Assembly: GCF_028737315.1 (NCBI RefSeq)
Contig: NZ_JAQZAO010000001.1
Span: 496,001 to 560,000 of the forward strand
Source of the DNA: Actinomycetospora lemnae
GTDB taxonomy: Bacteria > Actinomycetota > Actinomycetes > Mycobacteriales > Pseudonocardiaceae
Length of the DNA stretch: 64,000 bases
Direction of reading: 5' to 3'
The notes under the pieces: model-generated
The model's database searches: none
What the model saw: only the letters and a program-made list of their open reading frames with translations
Told to the model about the DNA's origin: nothing
Program-made: the position numbers and the translations under genes
Shown: positions 51,682-59,483 of the stretch, piece after piece
How positions within the stretch are numbered: the stretch's first letter is position 1
How the letters are laid out: every line of letters begins with the position of its first letter

Positions 51682-54402
51682 CTACCGGTCCCCGTCCTCC
51701 GTGGGCGGCGGGATCTCCGAGTCCGGGTCGGCGGCGGGCGCCGGGGCCGGCTCGCCGCGCAGGGACGCGAGGAGGTCGGGCAGCTCGTCGGGCTTGAACA
51801 GCACGTCGCGGGCCTTCGACCCCTCCGACGGACCGACGACCCCACGCGTCTCGAGCAGGTCCATGAGCCGCCCGGCCTTCGCGAACCCGACCCGCAGCTT
51901 GCGCTGCAGCATCGACGTCGACCCGAACTGGCTGGTGACGATGAGCTCGGCCGCCGCGACGACGAGCTCGAGGTCGTCGCCGATGTCGGGGTCGATCTCC
52001 TTCTTCTCGCCCGCGGCCTCGGTGGTGACGCCCTCGGTGTAGTCGGGATCGGCCTGCTCCTTGCAGTGGTCGACCACCGCGGCGATCTCGTCGTCGCCGA
52101 TGAACGCGCCCTGCAGGCGGTTGGTCTTGCCCGCGCCCATGGGCAGGAAGAGCGCGTCGCCCATGCCGATGAGCTTCTCGGCCCCGGGCTGGTCGAGGAT
52201 GACCCGCGAGTCCGTCAGCGACGACGTCGCGAACGCCAGCCGCGACGGCACGTTCGTCTTGATCAGCCCGGTGACGACGTCGACGGACGGCCGCTGCGTC
52301 GCGAGCACGAGGTGGATGCCGGCTGCCCGGGCCTTCTGCGTGATCCGGACGATCGCGTCCTCGACGTCGCGGGGCGCGGTCATCATGAGGTCGGCGAGCT
52401 CGTCGACGATCGCGAGGATGTACGGGTAGGGCCGGTAGACGCGCTCGCTGCCGAGCGGCGCCTGGATCTCCCCGGAGCGCACCTTGCGGTTGAAGTCGTC
52501 GATGTGCCGCACGCGGTTGGCCTGCATGTCCGCGTAGCGCTGCTCCATCTCCTCGACCAGCCACTGCAGGGCGGTGGCCGCCTTCTTCGGCGAGGTGATG
52601 ATCGGCGTGATGAGGTGCGGGATGCCCTCGTAGGGCGTCAGCTCGACCATCTTCGGGTCGATGAGGATCATCCGGACCTCGTCCGGGGTGGCCCGCGTCA
52701 GCAACGAGACCAGCATCGAGTTGACGAAGCTGGACTTGCCGGAGCCGGTGGAGCCCGCGACCAGCAGGTGCGGCATCTTCGCGAGGTTGGCCGTGACCAT
52801 CCGGCCCTCGATGTCCTTGCCCAGGCCGATGACCATCGGGTGCGTCTCGGCCCGCGCGGTCGAGCTGGTGAGGACGTCGGCGAGGCGGACCATCTCGCGG
52901 TCGGTGTTGGGCACCTCGATGCCCACCGCCGACTTGCCCGGGATCGGCGCGAGCAGCAGCACGCGGTCGGTCGCCGCGGCGTAGGCCAGGTTGCGGTGCA
53001 GCGCGGTGATCTTCTCGACCTTCACCCCGTGCCCGAGCTCGACCTCGTAGCGGGTGACGGTCGGGCCGCGGGTGAAGCCGGTGACCTCGGCGTCGACCTT
53101 GAACTGCTCCAGCACCCCGGTGATCGCGTCGATCATGGCGTCGTTCGCGGCGCTGCGGGCCTTGGGCGGCTCGCCGGGGGTGAGGAGATCGGGCGGCGGG
53201 AGGCGGTAGTCGCTGTCGGGGTCCTCGCGGTGGGAGCTGAACGACGTCGCGGCCTGCGGGTCGACGTCGGTCTCGGCGGGCGCCGTCGTGTCGGGCACCA
53301 CAGGGGCGGGTGCGGGCTCGACGGGGGCACGGCGGGCGCGTCCCCCGCCCTTCGGCGGCGCGGGCGGACCCGCGCTCGGGGCGCCGGGCGCGGGTGTCCC
53401 CTCGGGTGGGGTGGTGAGGTCCGGGACCGCGGCCGGGCCGCGCTCCCGGTGACGGGCCGGGTGGCCGGCGGCGTCCCCGTCGGCGCTCCCGGAGCCGTCG
53501 ACGTCCTCGTCCTCGCCCCCACGACGACGCCCGCGACGACGGATGCGCGTGGTGGGAGCGGTGCCGTCGTCCTCGGCGGGCTCGCCGTCGACGTCCACGT
53601 CCTCCGGGCCGCCCCACTCGTCGTCGGGGTGCTCGCCCGTGACGAGCGCGCGCAGCCGCTCCCCCACCTCGCGCACCGGCGTGCCGGTGAGCACGAGCAG
53701 GCCGTAGAGCCCGACCAGCACGAGCACGACGCCGGCGAGCCACACCGTCACCCCGCGGGCGAGCGGGTCGGCGACGACGGCCCCGAGGATCCCGCCACCG
53801 GAGCGGCGGCCCTCCAGATCGGCGGGCGCGCCGGCGACGAGGTGCCAGACGGCGAGGACGGCGATGCCCAGCAGCAGGGCGCCGACGACGGTGCGCGGCC
53901 GGGTCTCGGGCACGGGGTCGGTGCGCAGCAGCACCACCGCGACGAACAGCAGCACCAGGGGCAGCACCAGCGCGGCGGCGCCCATGACCGTCCGCAGCCC
54001 GACGTCGAGGCCGCTGCCGACGGGACCGCCCGCCCGCCACCACACGCCGGCGGCGGTGAGGACCGCGAGCACGACCAGCGCGAGCGCCACCCCGTCCCGG
54101 CGGTGGGCGGCGTCGACGTCGCGGGCGCGTCCCAGCGTGCGGACCAGCGAGCCGAGACCGCGCGCGGTCAGCACCCAGCCGCCGCGCAGCGCGCGCACGA
54201 TCGGCCCGGGACCGGAGCGCCGGGCGGGTGCACGGCCCTTGCCGGCCGGGCGCTTCGTCGTCCCGCCCCGCGTCGGCCGCTTCTGCTGGGGCGAGCGCGT
54301 CGTGGTGTCCGGACCGTCACCGCGGCGCCGCGGCGTCCGCCCGCCCGTGATGGGGCGGCTGCGGGTCGCGCGCTTCTCTGGGGTGTCGGTCCGCCCGGCC
54401 AT
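51682..54402 (-). CDS. ftsK: DNA translocase FtsK
   Basis: 906 aa. N-terminal four membrane helices (about residues 70-220), a Pro/Asp-rich linker, then the motor: Walker [11 protein letters not shown] (about 545-552), Walker B ([11 protein letters not shown]), and a C-terminal gamma winged helix ([30 protein letters not shown]). Pumps DNA at division and activates XerCD. ATG 54402 is preferred over GTG 54411. Corresponds to Rv2748c. Confidence 0.95.
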   Translation of the reverse strand: MAGRTDTPEKRATRSRPITGGRTPRRRGDGPDTTTRSPQQKRPTRGGTTKRPAGKGRAPARRSGPGPIVRALRGGWVLTARGLGSLVRTLGRARDVDAAHRRDGVALALVVLAVLTAAGVWWRAGGPVGSGLDVGLRTVMGAAALVLPLVLLFVAVVLLRTDPVPETRPRTVVGALLLGIAVLAVWHLVAGAPADLEGRRSGGGILGAVVADPLARGVTVWLAGVVLVLVGLYGLLVLTGTPVREVGERLRALVTGEHPDDEWGGPEDVDVDGEPAEDDGTAPTTRIRRRGRRRGGEDEDVDGSGSADGDAAGHPARHRERGPAAVPDLTTPPEGTPAPGAPSAGPPAPPKGGGRARRAPVEPAPAPVVPDTTAPAETDVDPQAATSFSSHREDPDSDYRLPPPDLLTPGEPPKARSAANDAMIDAITGVLEQFKVDAEVTGFTRGPTVTRYEVELGHGVKVEKITALHRNLAYAAATDRVLLLAPIPGKSAVGIEVPNTDREMVRLADVLTSSTARAETHPMVIGLGKDIEGRMVTANLAKMPHLLVAGSTGSGKSSFVNSMLVSLLTRATPDEVRMILIDPKMVELTPYEGIPHLITPIITSPKKAATALQWLVEEMEQRYADMQANRVRHIDDFNRKVRSGEIQAPLGSERVYRPYPYILAIVDELADLMMTAPRDVEDAIVRITQKARAAGIHLVLATQRPSVDVVTGLIKTNVPSRLAFATSSLTDSRVILDQPGAEKLIGMGDALFLPMGAGKTNRLQGAFIGDDEIAAVVDHCKEQADPDYTEGVTTEAAGEKKEIDPDIGDDLELVVAAAELIVTSQFGSTSMLQRKLRVGFAKAGRLMDLLETRGVVGPSEGSKARDVLFKPDELPDLLASLRGEPAPAPAADPDSEIPPPTEDGDR

Positions 54403-54465
54403 GAGCGCCACGGTATCCCGCGGGCCCCACGGGCCCCGGTAACCACACGCGTCCCGGCGGGTGAG

Positions 54466-55242
54466 CTAGCGATCTCCCCGCGCGGCGCCGCCGCGGCGCG
54501 ACGACACCTCCTCGCGCCACACCGCGGTCTTCGTGCAGTACTCCGGCGCGAGGACGACGTCCCGCTCGTCGAGCAGCTGCTCGAACCCGGCAGCGGTGGC
54601 CGGGACGTCGCGCGGGCAGCAGCGGGTGGACAGCTCCACCAGCTCGCGACCGCTCGGGAACCGGAAGTGCTCGAGGTCGACCCGCGACAGCCCCAGCCCC
54701 GTCGCCGCGACCTTCACCCGGCGCACCACCAGCGGTCCGTGCACCTCGAGCTCGCTCAACCGGGCGTCGTCGACCACCTCGGCCCCGCCCCCGCAGGCCC
54801 ACGCGCACTGGGTCGCCGACAGCAGGTCCCGGGCCTTCGCCGACCCCGCGATGACCGCGGCGGCCAGCGCGGCGTCGATGTCGCGGCGCACCTCGATGTC
54901 CTGCCACACGCCCTCGGGCACCACGTCGTACTCGATGCGCGCGCCTCTCGGCACGGACCGCTCGCGGTCCGAGCCCCGGCGGCGCGCCGAGACCGCGAGG
55001 TCGAAGCGACCGCGGGTGCGCCGGCGCAGGCGGACCTCGACACCGGCCCGGAGCAGGTCGAGGTCGGCGGTGTCGAGCAGGTACGTCTGACGGACGCTCC
55101 ACGTCGGCCCGTGGCGTCCCGTGAGGGCCTCGGCGGCGGCCCCGGCCGGCGGCACGAGCAGCGTCTTGAGCTCGACACTGTCCGCGTGGGCACCGTGCGT
55201 GGCGAGCCACGCGAGCGCCTCGGCCGATCCGAACCTACCCAC
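54466..55242 (-). CDS. CYTH-like domain protein
   Basis: 258 aa from GTG 55242. SVELKTLLVPP resembles the ExExK-type strand at the start of CYTH triphosphatase/adenylyl-cyclase folds, and WSVRQTYLLDTADLDLLRAG followed by VEVRLRRRTRGRFDLAVSARR matches the CYTH YxDT-LxxxGxxLRxR pattern. The C-terminal 100 residues may be the second half of the tunnel fold. Possibly a tripolyphosphatase or polyphosphate-related enzyme; activity unproven. The GTG start is uncertain. The 261-bp stretch 55243-55503 upstream holds the palindrome at 55448-55467 and nothing else distinct. Confidence 0.6.
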   Translation of the reverse strand: MGRFGSAEALAWLATHGAHADSVELKTLLVPPAGAAAEALTGRHGPTWSVRQTYLLDTADLDLLRAGVEVRLRRRTRGRFDLAVSARRRGSDRERSVPRGARIEYDVVPEGVWQDIEVRRDIDAALAAAVIAGSAKARDLLSATQCAWACGGGAEVVDDARLSELEVHGPLVVRRVKVAATGLGLSRVDLEHFRFPSGRELVELSTRCCPRDVPATAAGFEQLLDERDVVLAPEYCTKTAVWREEVSSRRGGAARGDR

Positions 55243-55447
55243 CCGGTCGACCTCCCCTCGGGCGTCACCAACCTCCCGCCGGCGGTGCCGTCCGTCGGCG
55301 ACCCTAGCCGCGCCGAGTGATCCAGCACACCGAACCGCACGGAACCTGACCGGACGGACAGGGTGGCCCCCGACCCCGCTACCGACCACCCGGGCCCCGG
55401 ACCCGATCGGAGGAGCACGGCCACCTTCCGTGATCAGCCCAGCACAG

Positions 55448-55467
55448 ACCCGTGATGACACACGGGT
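55448..55467. promoter_or_regulatory. Palindrome upstream of the PQQ-locus promoter
   Basis: ACCCGTG-N6-CACGGGT, perfect 7-bp arms, centred about 46 bp before the -35 of the promoter at 55504. Position suits an activator site for the PQQ locus. Protein unknown. Confidence 0.45.
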
Positions 55468-55503
55468 GTCCATGATCAAGATCTGAAAGACCCCGGACGC
55501 CTC

Positions 55504-55532
55504 TTGCCGACGTCGGATCGGCTCCCTACTGT
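55504..55532 (+). promoter_or_regulatory. Predicted promoter of the PQQ dehydrogenase operon
   Basis: -35 TTGCCG (55504-55509), 17-bp spacer, -10 TACTGT (55527-55532). Transcription should start near 55539, producing a leader of about 280 nt before the first confident gene. Confidence 0.55.
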
Positions 55533-55537
55533 CGCCT

Positions 55538-55821
55538 GTGGCTCAGCACACACCGCTCGGCAGCCGAGACCAACCGGCCGCCGCGAGAAGCGTGTGTCCT
55601 GCCGCCCAGTGGTCGACATCGTCGGCCGGACGGTCGACTGACCGGCGGCAGCCAGGGCTCCTTCCCCACGCGCTCCCCCGGTCGGCACCGCTCGTGCCGT
55701 CGACGCACCACGCCCAGGCGACACCCGGATTCCAGCAGTCCGGGGTCGGCCCGGCGGAGACGGGCTCCGAGGTGGCACCGCCGCCGCGGGCAGGAAGGAC
55801 ATCCATGAGGAGGTACGTCGG
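55538..55821 (+). other. Long 5' leader, possibly a leaderless ORF, before the PQQ genes
   Basis: A GTG at 55538 coincides with the predicted transcription start, and its frame stays open to TGA 55823-55825, which overlaps the ATG of the next gene (ATGA). The third-position G/C is clearly lower than in real genes here (many CCA, GGA, ACA and AGA codons) and the peptide shows no fold. A 6-codon ORF (ATG 55805, MRRYVG) at the end gives the same overlap. More likely a regulatory leader, with a small stem CTCGG-CAG-CCGAG near 55556. Confidence 0.4.
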
Positions 55822-56280
55822 ATGACGTCCACAGATCGATCGGACGAGCTGCACGCCGCAGGCCTGGACGGCCAGAACAGGACCGCGCTCGGCAGGCTCC
55901 TCAACACCGGGAACATCGGCCACGCCGAGAAGGGCGACGACGGCATCATGCGGGCCACGGTCCGCATTCCCGAGGACGAGCTCGTCTGGGACCCCTCGAT
56001 CGTCGTCTTCCCGGAGGGCGGCGAGGTCGAGCTGACGCTCATCAACGACGACAAGAACACCCACTGCGCGGTGCTGCCCCACAACGGTGACCCCAAGATC
56101 ATCTGGCTGGTCAACCACTCCAAGGGGACGGCCCGTCTCTCCCTGTCCGGGCCGGGCACCTACTACTACGGCTCCACCACCGGCAACGACGAGGGCCGTG
56201 GCCTGACCGGCGCGCTCGTCTTCGGGGGCGAGGTCCCCGACTCGGCGAAGATCGACCGCCCGCCGCAGCCGCGCCCGTAG
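55822..56280 (+). CDS. Cupredoxin-like PQQ-associated protein (MSMEG_3727-like)
   Basis: 152 aa, cupredoxin fold: VVFPEGGEVELTLINDDKNTHCAVLPH then GPGTYYYGSTTGNDEGRGLTGALVF. In blue-copper proteins the last loop supplies Cys, His and Met; here the corresponding residues appear to be Gly, Asn and Leu, so the type-1 copper site is probably lost. No signal peptide. I recall a family name MSMEG_3727 family PQQ-associated protein for such neighbours of PQQ dehydrogenases. ATG 55822 follows GAGGAGGT. Possibly an electron-transfer or structural partner of the dehydrogenase. Confidence 0.75.
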   Translation: MTSTDRSDELHAAGLDGQNRTALGRLLNTGNIGHAEKGDDGIMRATVRIPEDELVWDPSIVVFPEGGEVELTLINDDKNTHCAVLPHNGDPKIIWLVNHSKGTARLSLSGPGTYYYGSTTGNDEGRGLTGALVFGGEVPDSAKIDRPPQPRP

Positions 56281-56310
56281 CCCCTGACGCAGAGACCGGA
56301 GAGGAAACCG

Positions 56311-58002
56311 ATGACCGACTACGTGGACGCCGGCGAGGCCGTCCCGCACAAGACCCTCAGCGCCGTCAAGGGCCAGGCCCCGGCGACGGGTGACGTCAAC
56401 TACGAGCGCATCCAGAACGCGCGCAGCGAGCCGCAGAACTGGCTGACCTACTACGGCACCTACGACGGCCAGCGCTACAGCTCGCTGGACCAGATCAACC
56501 GGGACACCGTCAAGCGCCTGACCCCGGCGTGGGTGTTCCAGGCCGGCTCGGTCGGCCTGCACTCCGGTGCGTCGACCTACTCGTTCGAGGCCACCCCGCT
56601 GGTCGTCGAGGGCGTCATGTACGTCTCCGGACCCGACGGCAAGGTCTGGGCGATCGACTCGACCACCGGCGAGGAGCTGTGGCGCTACAAGTGGGCGTCG
56701 CCGTACGACGTGTCGCTGTGCTGCGGCAACGTGAACCGCGGCGTCGCCGTGGGCCACGGCAAGGTCTACATGTACACGCTGAACGCGCACCTCATCGCGC
56801 TCGACGCGCAGACCGGTGACCTGGTCTGGGACGTCACCAACGGCGACGTGCGCGCCGGGGAGTCCGGCTCGGTCGCCCCGCTGATCGTCAAGGACAAGGT
56901 CATCGTCGGCAGCGCCGGCGGCGAGTTCGGCCTCCGCGGCCACATCGACGCCTTCGACGCCGAGACCGGCGAGCGCCAGTGGCGCACCTACACGGTGCCG
57001 AAGCCGGGCGAGCCCGGCTCGGAGACCTGGGGCGACGAGAACGCCGAGGCCTGGCAGCGCGGCGGCGCGAACTGCTGGGTCACCGCGACCTACGACCCCG
57101 AGCTCGAGCTGCTGTTCCACGGCACGGGCAACCCCGCGCCCGACTTCGACGGCGACGTCCGTCCGGGCGACAACCTCTACACCGACAGCGTCGTCGCGGT
57201 GGACGTGAACACCGGCCAGATCCGGTGGCACTACCAGTTCACCCCGCACGACCTGTGGGACTACGACTCGACGATGGAGAACCTGCTCTTCGACGCTCCG
57301 GACGGGCGCAAGCTGCTCGCCCACGCGGACAAGAACGGCTACTTCTTCGTCCTCGACCGCACCAACGGCGAGCTGGTCCGGGTCTTCCCCTTCGTCGACC
57401 GCATCACGTGGGGCGAGATCACGCCCGACGGCAAGGTCACCCCGAAGGTCTACCCGGACGAGGAGGGCGTCCCCGTCCACTTCTGGCCCGGCCCGGCCGG
57501 CGGCAAGGAGTGGACGCACATGTCCTACAACCCCAACACGGGGTTGATCTACGTGCCCGTCCAGGAGGTCGGGGCGACGGCGACCCGCCGGCGCCGCGAG
57601 TTCAAGGAGTCGATCCCCTACTGGGGCGCCGGCGTCGCCGTCGACCTGGACGACTTCTACGGGTACGTCGCCGCGATCGACCCGCTCACGGGCGAGGAGA
57701 AGTGGCGCTGGAACAACGAGTACCCGATGTGCGCCTCCACGCTGACCACCGCGGGCAACCTCGTGTTCCAGGGCACGCCCACCGGTGAGTTCGTCGCGCT
57801 CGACGCCGAGTCCGGCGAGAAGCTGTGGTCGTTCCAGTGCGGCAGCGGCCACCACTCGAGCCCGGTCACCTACGAGGTCGACGGCCGCCAGTACATCGCG
57901 GTGCCCACCGGGTGGGGCGGCTGGGTCGAGGGCTTCCTGCCCGGCCTGCTCGGCGCCGCCGCCGGCGACGCGCTGTTCTGCTTCGCCCTGCCGCAGAGCT
58001 GA
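56311..58002 (+). CDS. PQQ-dependent alcohol dehydrogenase, lanthanide-type active site
   Basis: 563 aa, eight-bladed propeller. Vicinal disulfide pair C137-C138 (LCCGNVNRG), metal/PQQ residues Glu205 (SAGGEFGLRG), Asn274 (GTGNPAPDF), catalytic Asp317 and, two residues later, Asp319 (HDLWDYDS). An Asp at that +2 position is the mark of lanthanide-dependent (XoxF, PedH-like) enzymes; calcium enzymes have Ala or Ser there. No signal peptide is visible, although GGAGAGGAAACCG gives a strong site directly before ATG 56311, so the start is reliable. Oxidises an alcohol; substrate and electron acceptor unknown. Confidence 0.9.
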   Translation: MTDYVDAGEAVPHKTLSAVKGQAPATGDVNYERIQNARSEPQNWLTYYGTYDGQRYSSLDQINRDTVKRLTPAWVFQAGSVGLHSGASTYSFEATPLVVEGVMYVSGPDGKVWAIDSTTGEELWRYKWASPYDVSLCCGNVNRGVAVGHGKVYMYTLNAHLIALDAQTGDLVWDVTNGDVRAGESGSVAPLIVKDKVIVGSAGGEFGLRGHIDAFDAETGERQWRTYTVPKPGEPGSETWGDENAEAWQRGGANCWVTATYDPELELLFHGTGNPAPDFDGDVRPGDNLYTDSVVAVDVNTGQIRWHYQFTPHDLWDYDSTMENLLFDAPDGRKLLAHADKNGYFFVLDRTNGELVRVFPFVDRITWGEITPDGKVTPKVYPDEEGVPVHFWPGPAGGKEWTHMSYNPNTGLIYVPVQEVGATATRRRREFKESIPYWGAGVAVDLDDFYGYVAAIDPLTGEEKWRWNNEYPMCASTLTTAGNLVFQGTPTGEFVALDAESGEKLWSFQCGSGHHSSPVTYEVDGRQYIAVPTGWGGWVEGFLPGLLGAAAGDALFCFALPQS

Positions 58003-58059
58003 CCCACCCCGCAACCGCGAATCGTTCGCCGGCCCCGCGCCGGCCGAGAGGAGATCGAC

Positions 58060-58149
58060 ATGGAGCTCCACGTCTGGGAGACCCCGCAGTTCGAGGAGAT
58101 CGGCGTCGCGCCCGAGGTGACGATGTACGTCGCCCAGATGGACGACTGA
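58060..58149 (+). CDS. pqqA: PQQ precursor peptide PqqA, first copy
   Basis: 29 aa, MELHVWETPQFEEIGVAPEV then TMYVAQMDD. The conserved Glu19 and Tyr23 (E-V-T-M-Y) are the pair joined by PqqE to form PQQ. AGAGGAG precedes ATG 58060. A small GC stem (GCCGGC/GCCGGC, 58028-58044) lies before it. The gene follows the dehydrogenase and is followed by a hairpin; it is too short to be found by ordinary gene callers. Confidence 0.88.
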   Translation: MELHVWETPQFEEIGVAPEVTMYVAQMDD

Positions 58150-58161
58150 CCGACTGAGCCA

Positions 58162-58196
58162 CGAAGGGGCGCCGGATTCGTTCCGGCGCCCCTTCG
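58162..58196 (+). terminator. Hairpin after pqqA copy 1
   Basis: Arms CGAAGGGGCGCCGGA (58162-58176) and TCCGGCGCCCCTTCG (58182-58196) around TTCGT. 12 bp past the pqqA stop. Nearly the same stem follows pqqA copy 2. It probably ends most transcription, giving excess precursor mRNA. Confidence 0.8.
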
Positions 58197-58241
58197 CGGT
58201 GTCCGGTGTCCGTCCGCGATCGGTGAACCCCGGGAGGCGTC

Positions 58242-58457
58242 ATGACGGTCGAGCAGACCGAGGCGAGGCCGGAGGCCAAGCGCTGGCTCTGCGAAATGTG
58301 CGGATTCATCTATGATCCGGAGGAGGGTGATCCCGACAGCGGCATCCCGCCCGGGACGCCTTTCGAGGACATCCCGGACGACTGGATGTGTCCGATCTGC
58401 GGAGCCGAGAAGTCGGACTTCCGCGAGTTGGCGCCGGGCGAGTTCCCGGAGATGTGA
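58242..58457 (+). CDS. Rubredoxin
   Basis: 71 aa. Iron ligands C17-x2-C20 ([10 protein letters not shown]) and C50-x2-C53 ([11 protein letters not shown]), exactly the rubredoxin pattern. GGGAGGCGTC precedes ATG 58242. Its start is 13 bp before the di-iron protein gene, so they form an operon; it is the probable electron donor of that protein. Confidence 0.92.
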   Translation: MTVEQTEARPEAKRWLCEMCGFIYDPEEGDPDSGIPPGTPFEDIPDDWMCPICGAEKSDFRELAPGEFPEM

Positions 58458-58470
58458 GGTTGCAGCAAGA

Positions 58471-59235
58471 ATGATCACCGGGTACGGCCACTTCGCGCAG
58501 CTCGCCGAATCGCTCCAATGGGACGAGACCACCATCGACCTCACGGCCGACATCGAGGCCTGGCCGAAGCTCGAGCAGGAGGAGTACGACCAGGTCCTCG
58601 GGCTGCTCGCCGGCTTCTGCGTCGGCGAGACGGCCGTGGCCACCCACCTCACGTCGTTCGGCGGCGCGGCCAGCACCGACGACCGGATGGCCGAGGTCTT
58701 CGCCGCCCAGGCCCGTGACGAGGCACGTCACGCCCGGTTCTTCGACCGGGTCGTGCGCGAGGTCGCGGGCGTGCCCGGGGACAACATGGCCGACCGGATC
58801 GACGCCCTGCGCGACCGCGTGAGCCCGGACCTCATCGAGCTGTTCGAGGAGCGGCTGCCGGCCATCGCGACGCAGGTCGCCGAGGACCACGCGCAGCTCA
58901 CGGCTGCGGTCGGGCTCTATCACATGATCCTCGAGGGCGTGGTCCTGACGGCCGGCCAGCACGCCCTGCTGCAGACGCTCAAGGGCCTGTCGGTCGCGAT
59001 GCCGGGCACGCACAAGGGAATGGAGCTCGTGCTCCGCGACGAGCGCTGGCACATCGGTTTCGGCTCCCGCGTGATCCAGAGCGCGGACGTCGTCGACGAC
59101 CAGATGGAGGAACTGCTCACGCAGGGTGTCAAGGCGGCGTCCGCGTGGGGCGACCTGATCTCGCACGACGACATCGTCCAGGTCGAGCACCTCCACGCCC
59201 GCCGTCTCAAGTCGGTCGGCATCAAGTTCTGGTGA
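58471..59235 (+). CDS. R2/ferritin-like di-iron protein, function unknown
   Basis: 254 aa, four-helix bundle with the full set of six ligands: Glu53 (VGETAV), Glu84 and His87 (DEARH), Glu155 (LEGVV), Glu191 and His194 (DERWHIGF). The spacing matches class I ribonucleotide reductase R2 and R2-like ligand-binding oxidases. The usual R2 C-terminal tail is absent, so it is not a nucleotide reductase subunit. With rubredoxin next to it, an oxygen-activating oxidase or peroxidase role is likely. Its place between two pqqA genes suggests a PQQ-linked task. Confidence 0.88.
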   Translation: MITGYGHFAQLAESLQWDETTIDLTADIEAWPKLEQEEYDQVLGLLAGFCVGETAVATHLTSFGGAASTDDRMAEVFAAQARDEARHARFFDRVVREVAGVPGDNMADRIDALRDRVSPDLIELFEERLPAIATQVAEDHAQLTAAVGLYHMILEGVVLTAGQHALLQTLKGLSVAMPGTHKGMELVLRDERWHIGFGSRVIQSADVVDDQMEELLTQGVKAASAWGDLISHDDIVQVEHLHARRLKSVGIKFW

Positions 59236-59244
59236 TCTCGCGCG

Positions 59245-59273
59245 CTGACGCCGTCGGCGCGCGCGGGTAGGTT
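59245..59273 (+). promoter_or_regulatory. Predicted promoter for pqqA2-BCDE
   Basis: CTGACG (59245-59250), 17-bp spacer, TAGGTT (59268-59273), 35 bp before pqqA copy 2. Independent transcription of the biosynthetic operon is plausible. Confidence 0.45.
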
Positions 59274-59307
59274 GATCGCTATCGACGAGAGGAGGTGGCA
59301 CGCCATC

Positions 59308-59400
59308 ATGGAGTCGCTCTCCATCTGGGAGACCCCCGAGTTCGAAGAACTCGGCGTCGCCCCCGAGGTGACGATGTACGTCGCCCAGCTCGACGACTGA
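59308..59400 (+). CDS. pqqA: PQQ precursor peptide PqqA, second copy
   Basis: 30 aa, MESLSIWETPEFEELGVAPE then VTMYVAQLDD. Conserved Glu20 and Tyr24. It shares WETP(Q/E)FEE(I/L)GVAPEVT with the first copy and differs mainly in the first four residues. GGAGGTG precedes ATG 59308. Directly upstream of pqqB. Confidence 0.9.
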   Translation: MESLSIWETPEFEELGVAPEVTMYVAQLDD

Positions 59401-59408
59401 CGACCTAC

Positions 59409-59449
59409 CGACAGGGGCGCCGGAGATCGCATTTCCGGCGCCCCTGTCG
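59409..59449 (+). terminator. Hairpin after pqqA copy 2
   Basis: Arms CGACAGGGGCGCCGGA (59409-59424) and TCCGGCGCCCCTGTCG (59434-59449). The inner AGGGGCGCCGGA/TCCGGCGCCCCT is identical to the hairpin after copy 1. Read-through to pqqB must be partial, which would give more PqqA than PqqB. Confidence 0.8.
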
Positions 59450-59483
59450 CCGTCGTCGCCCAGGAACAGGAGGACGGACAGCG

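Noticed and set aside
58471..59235. Second PqqC or ribonucleotide reductase R2 subunit
   Set aside because: The two E-x2-H motifs exclude PqqC, and the docking tail and RNR neighbours for R2 are absent.
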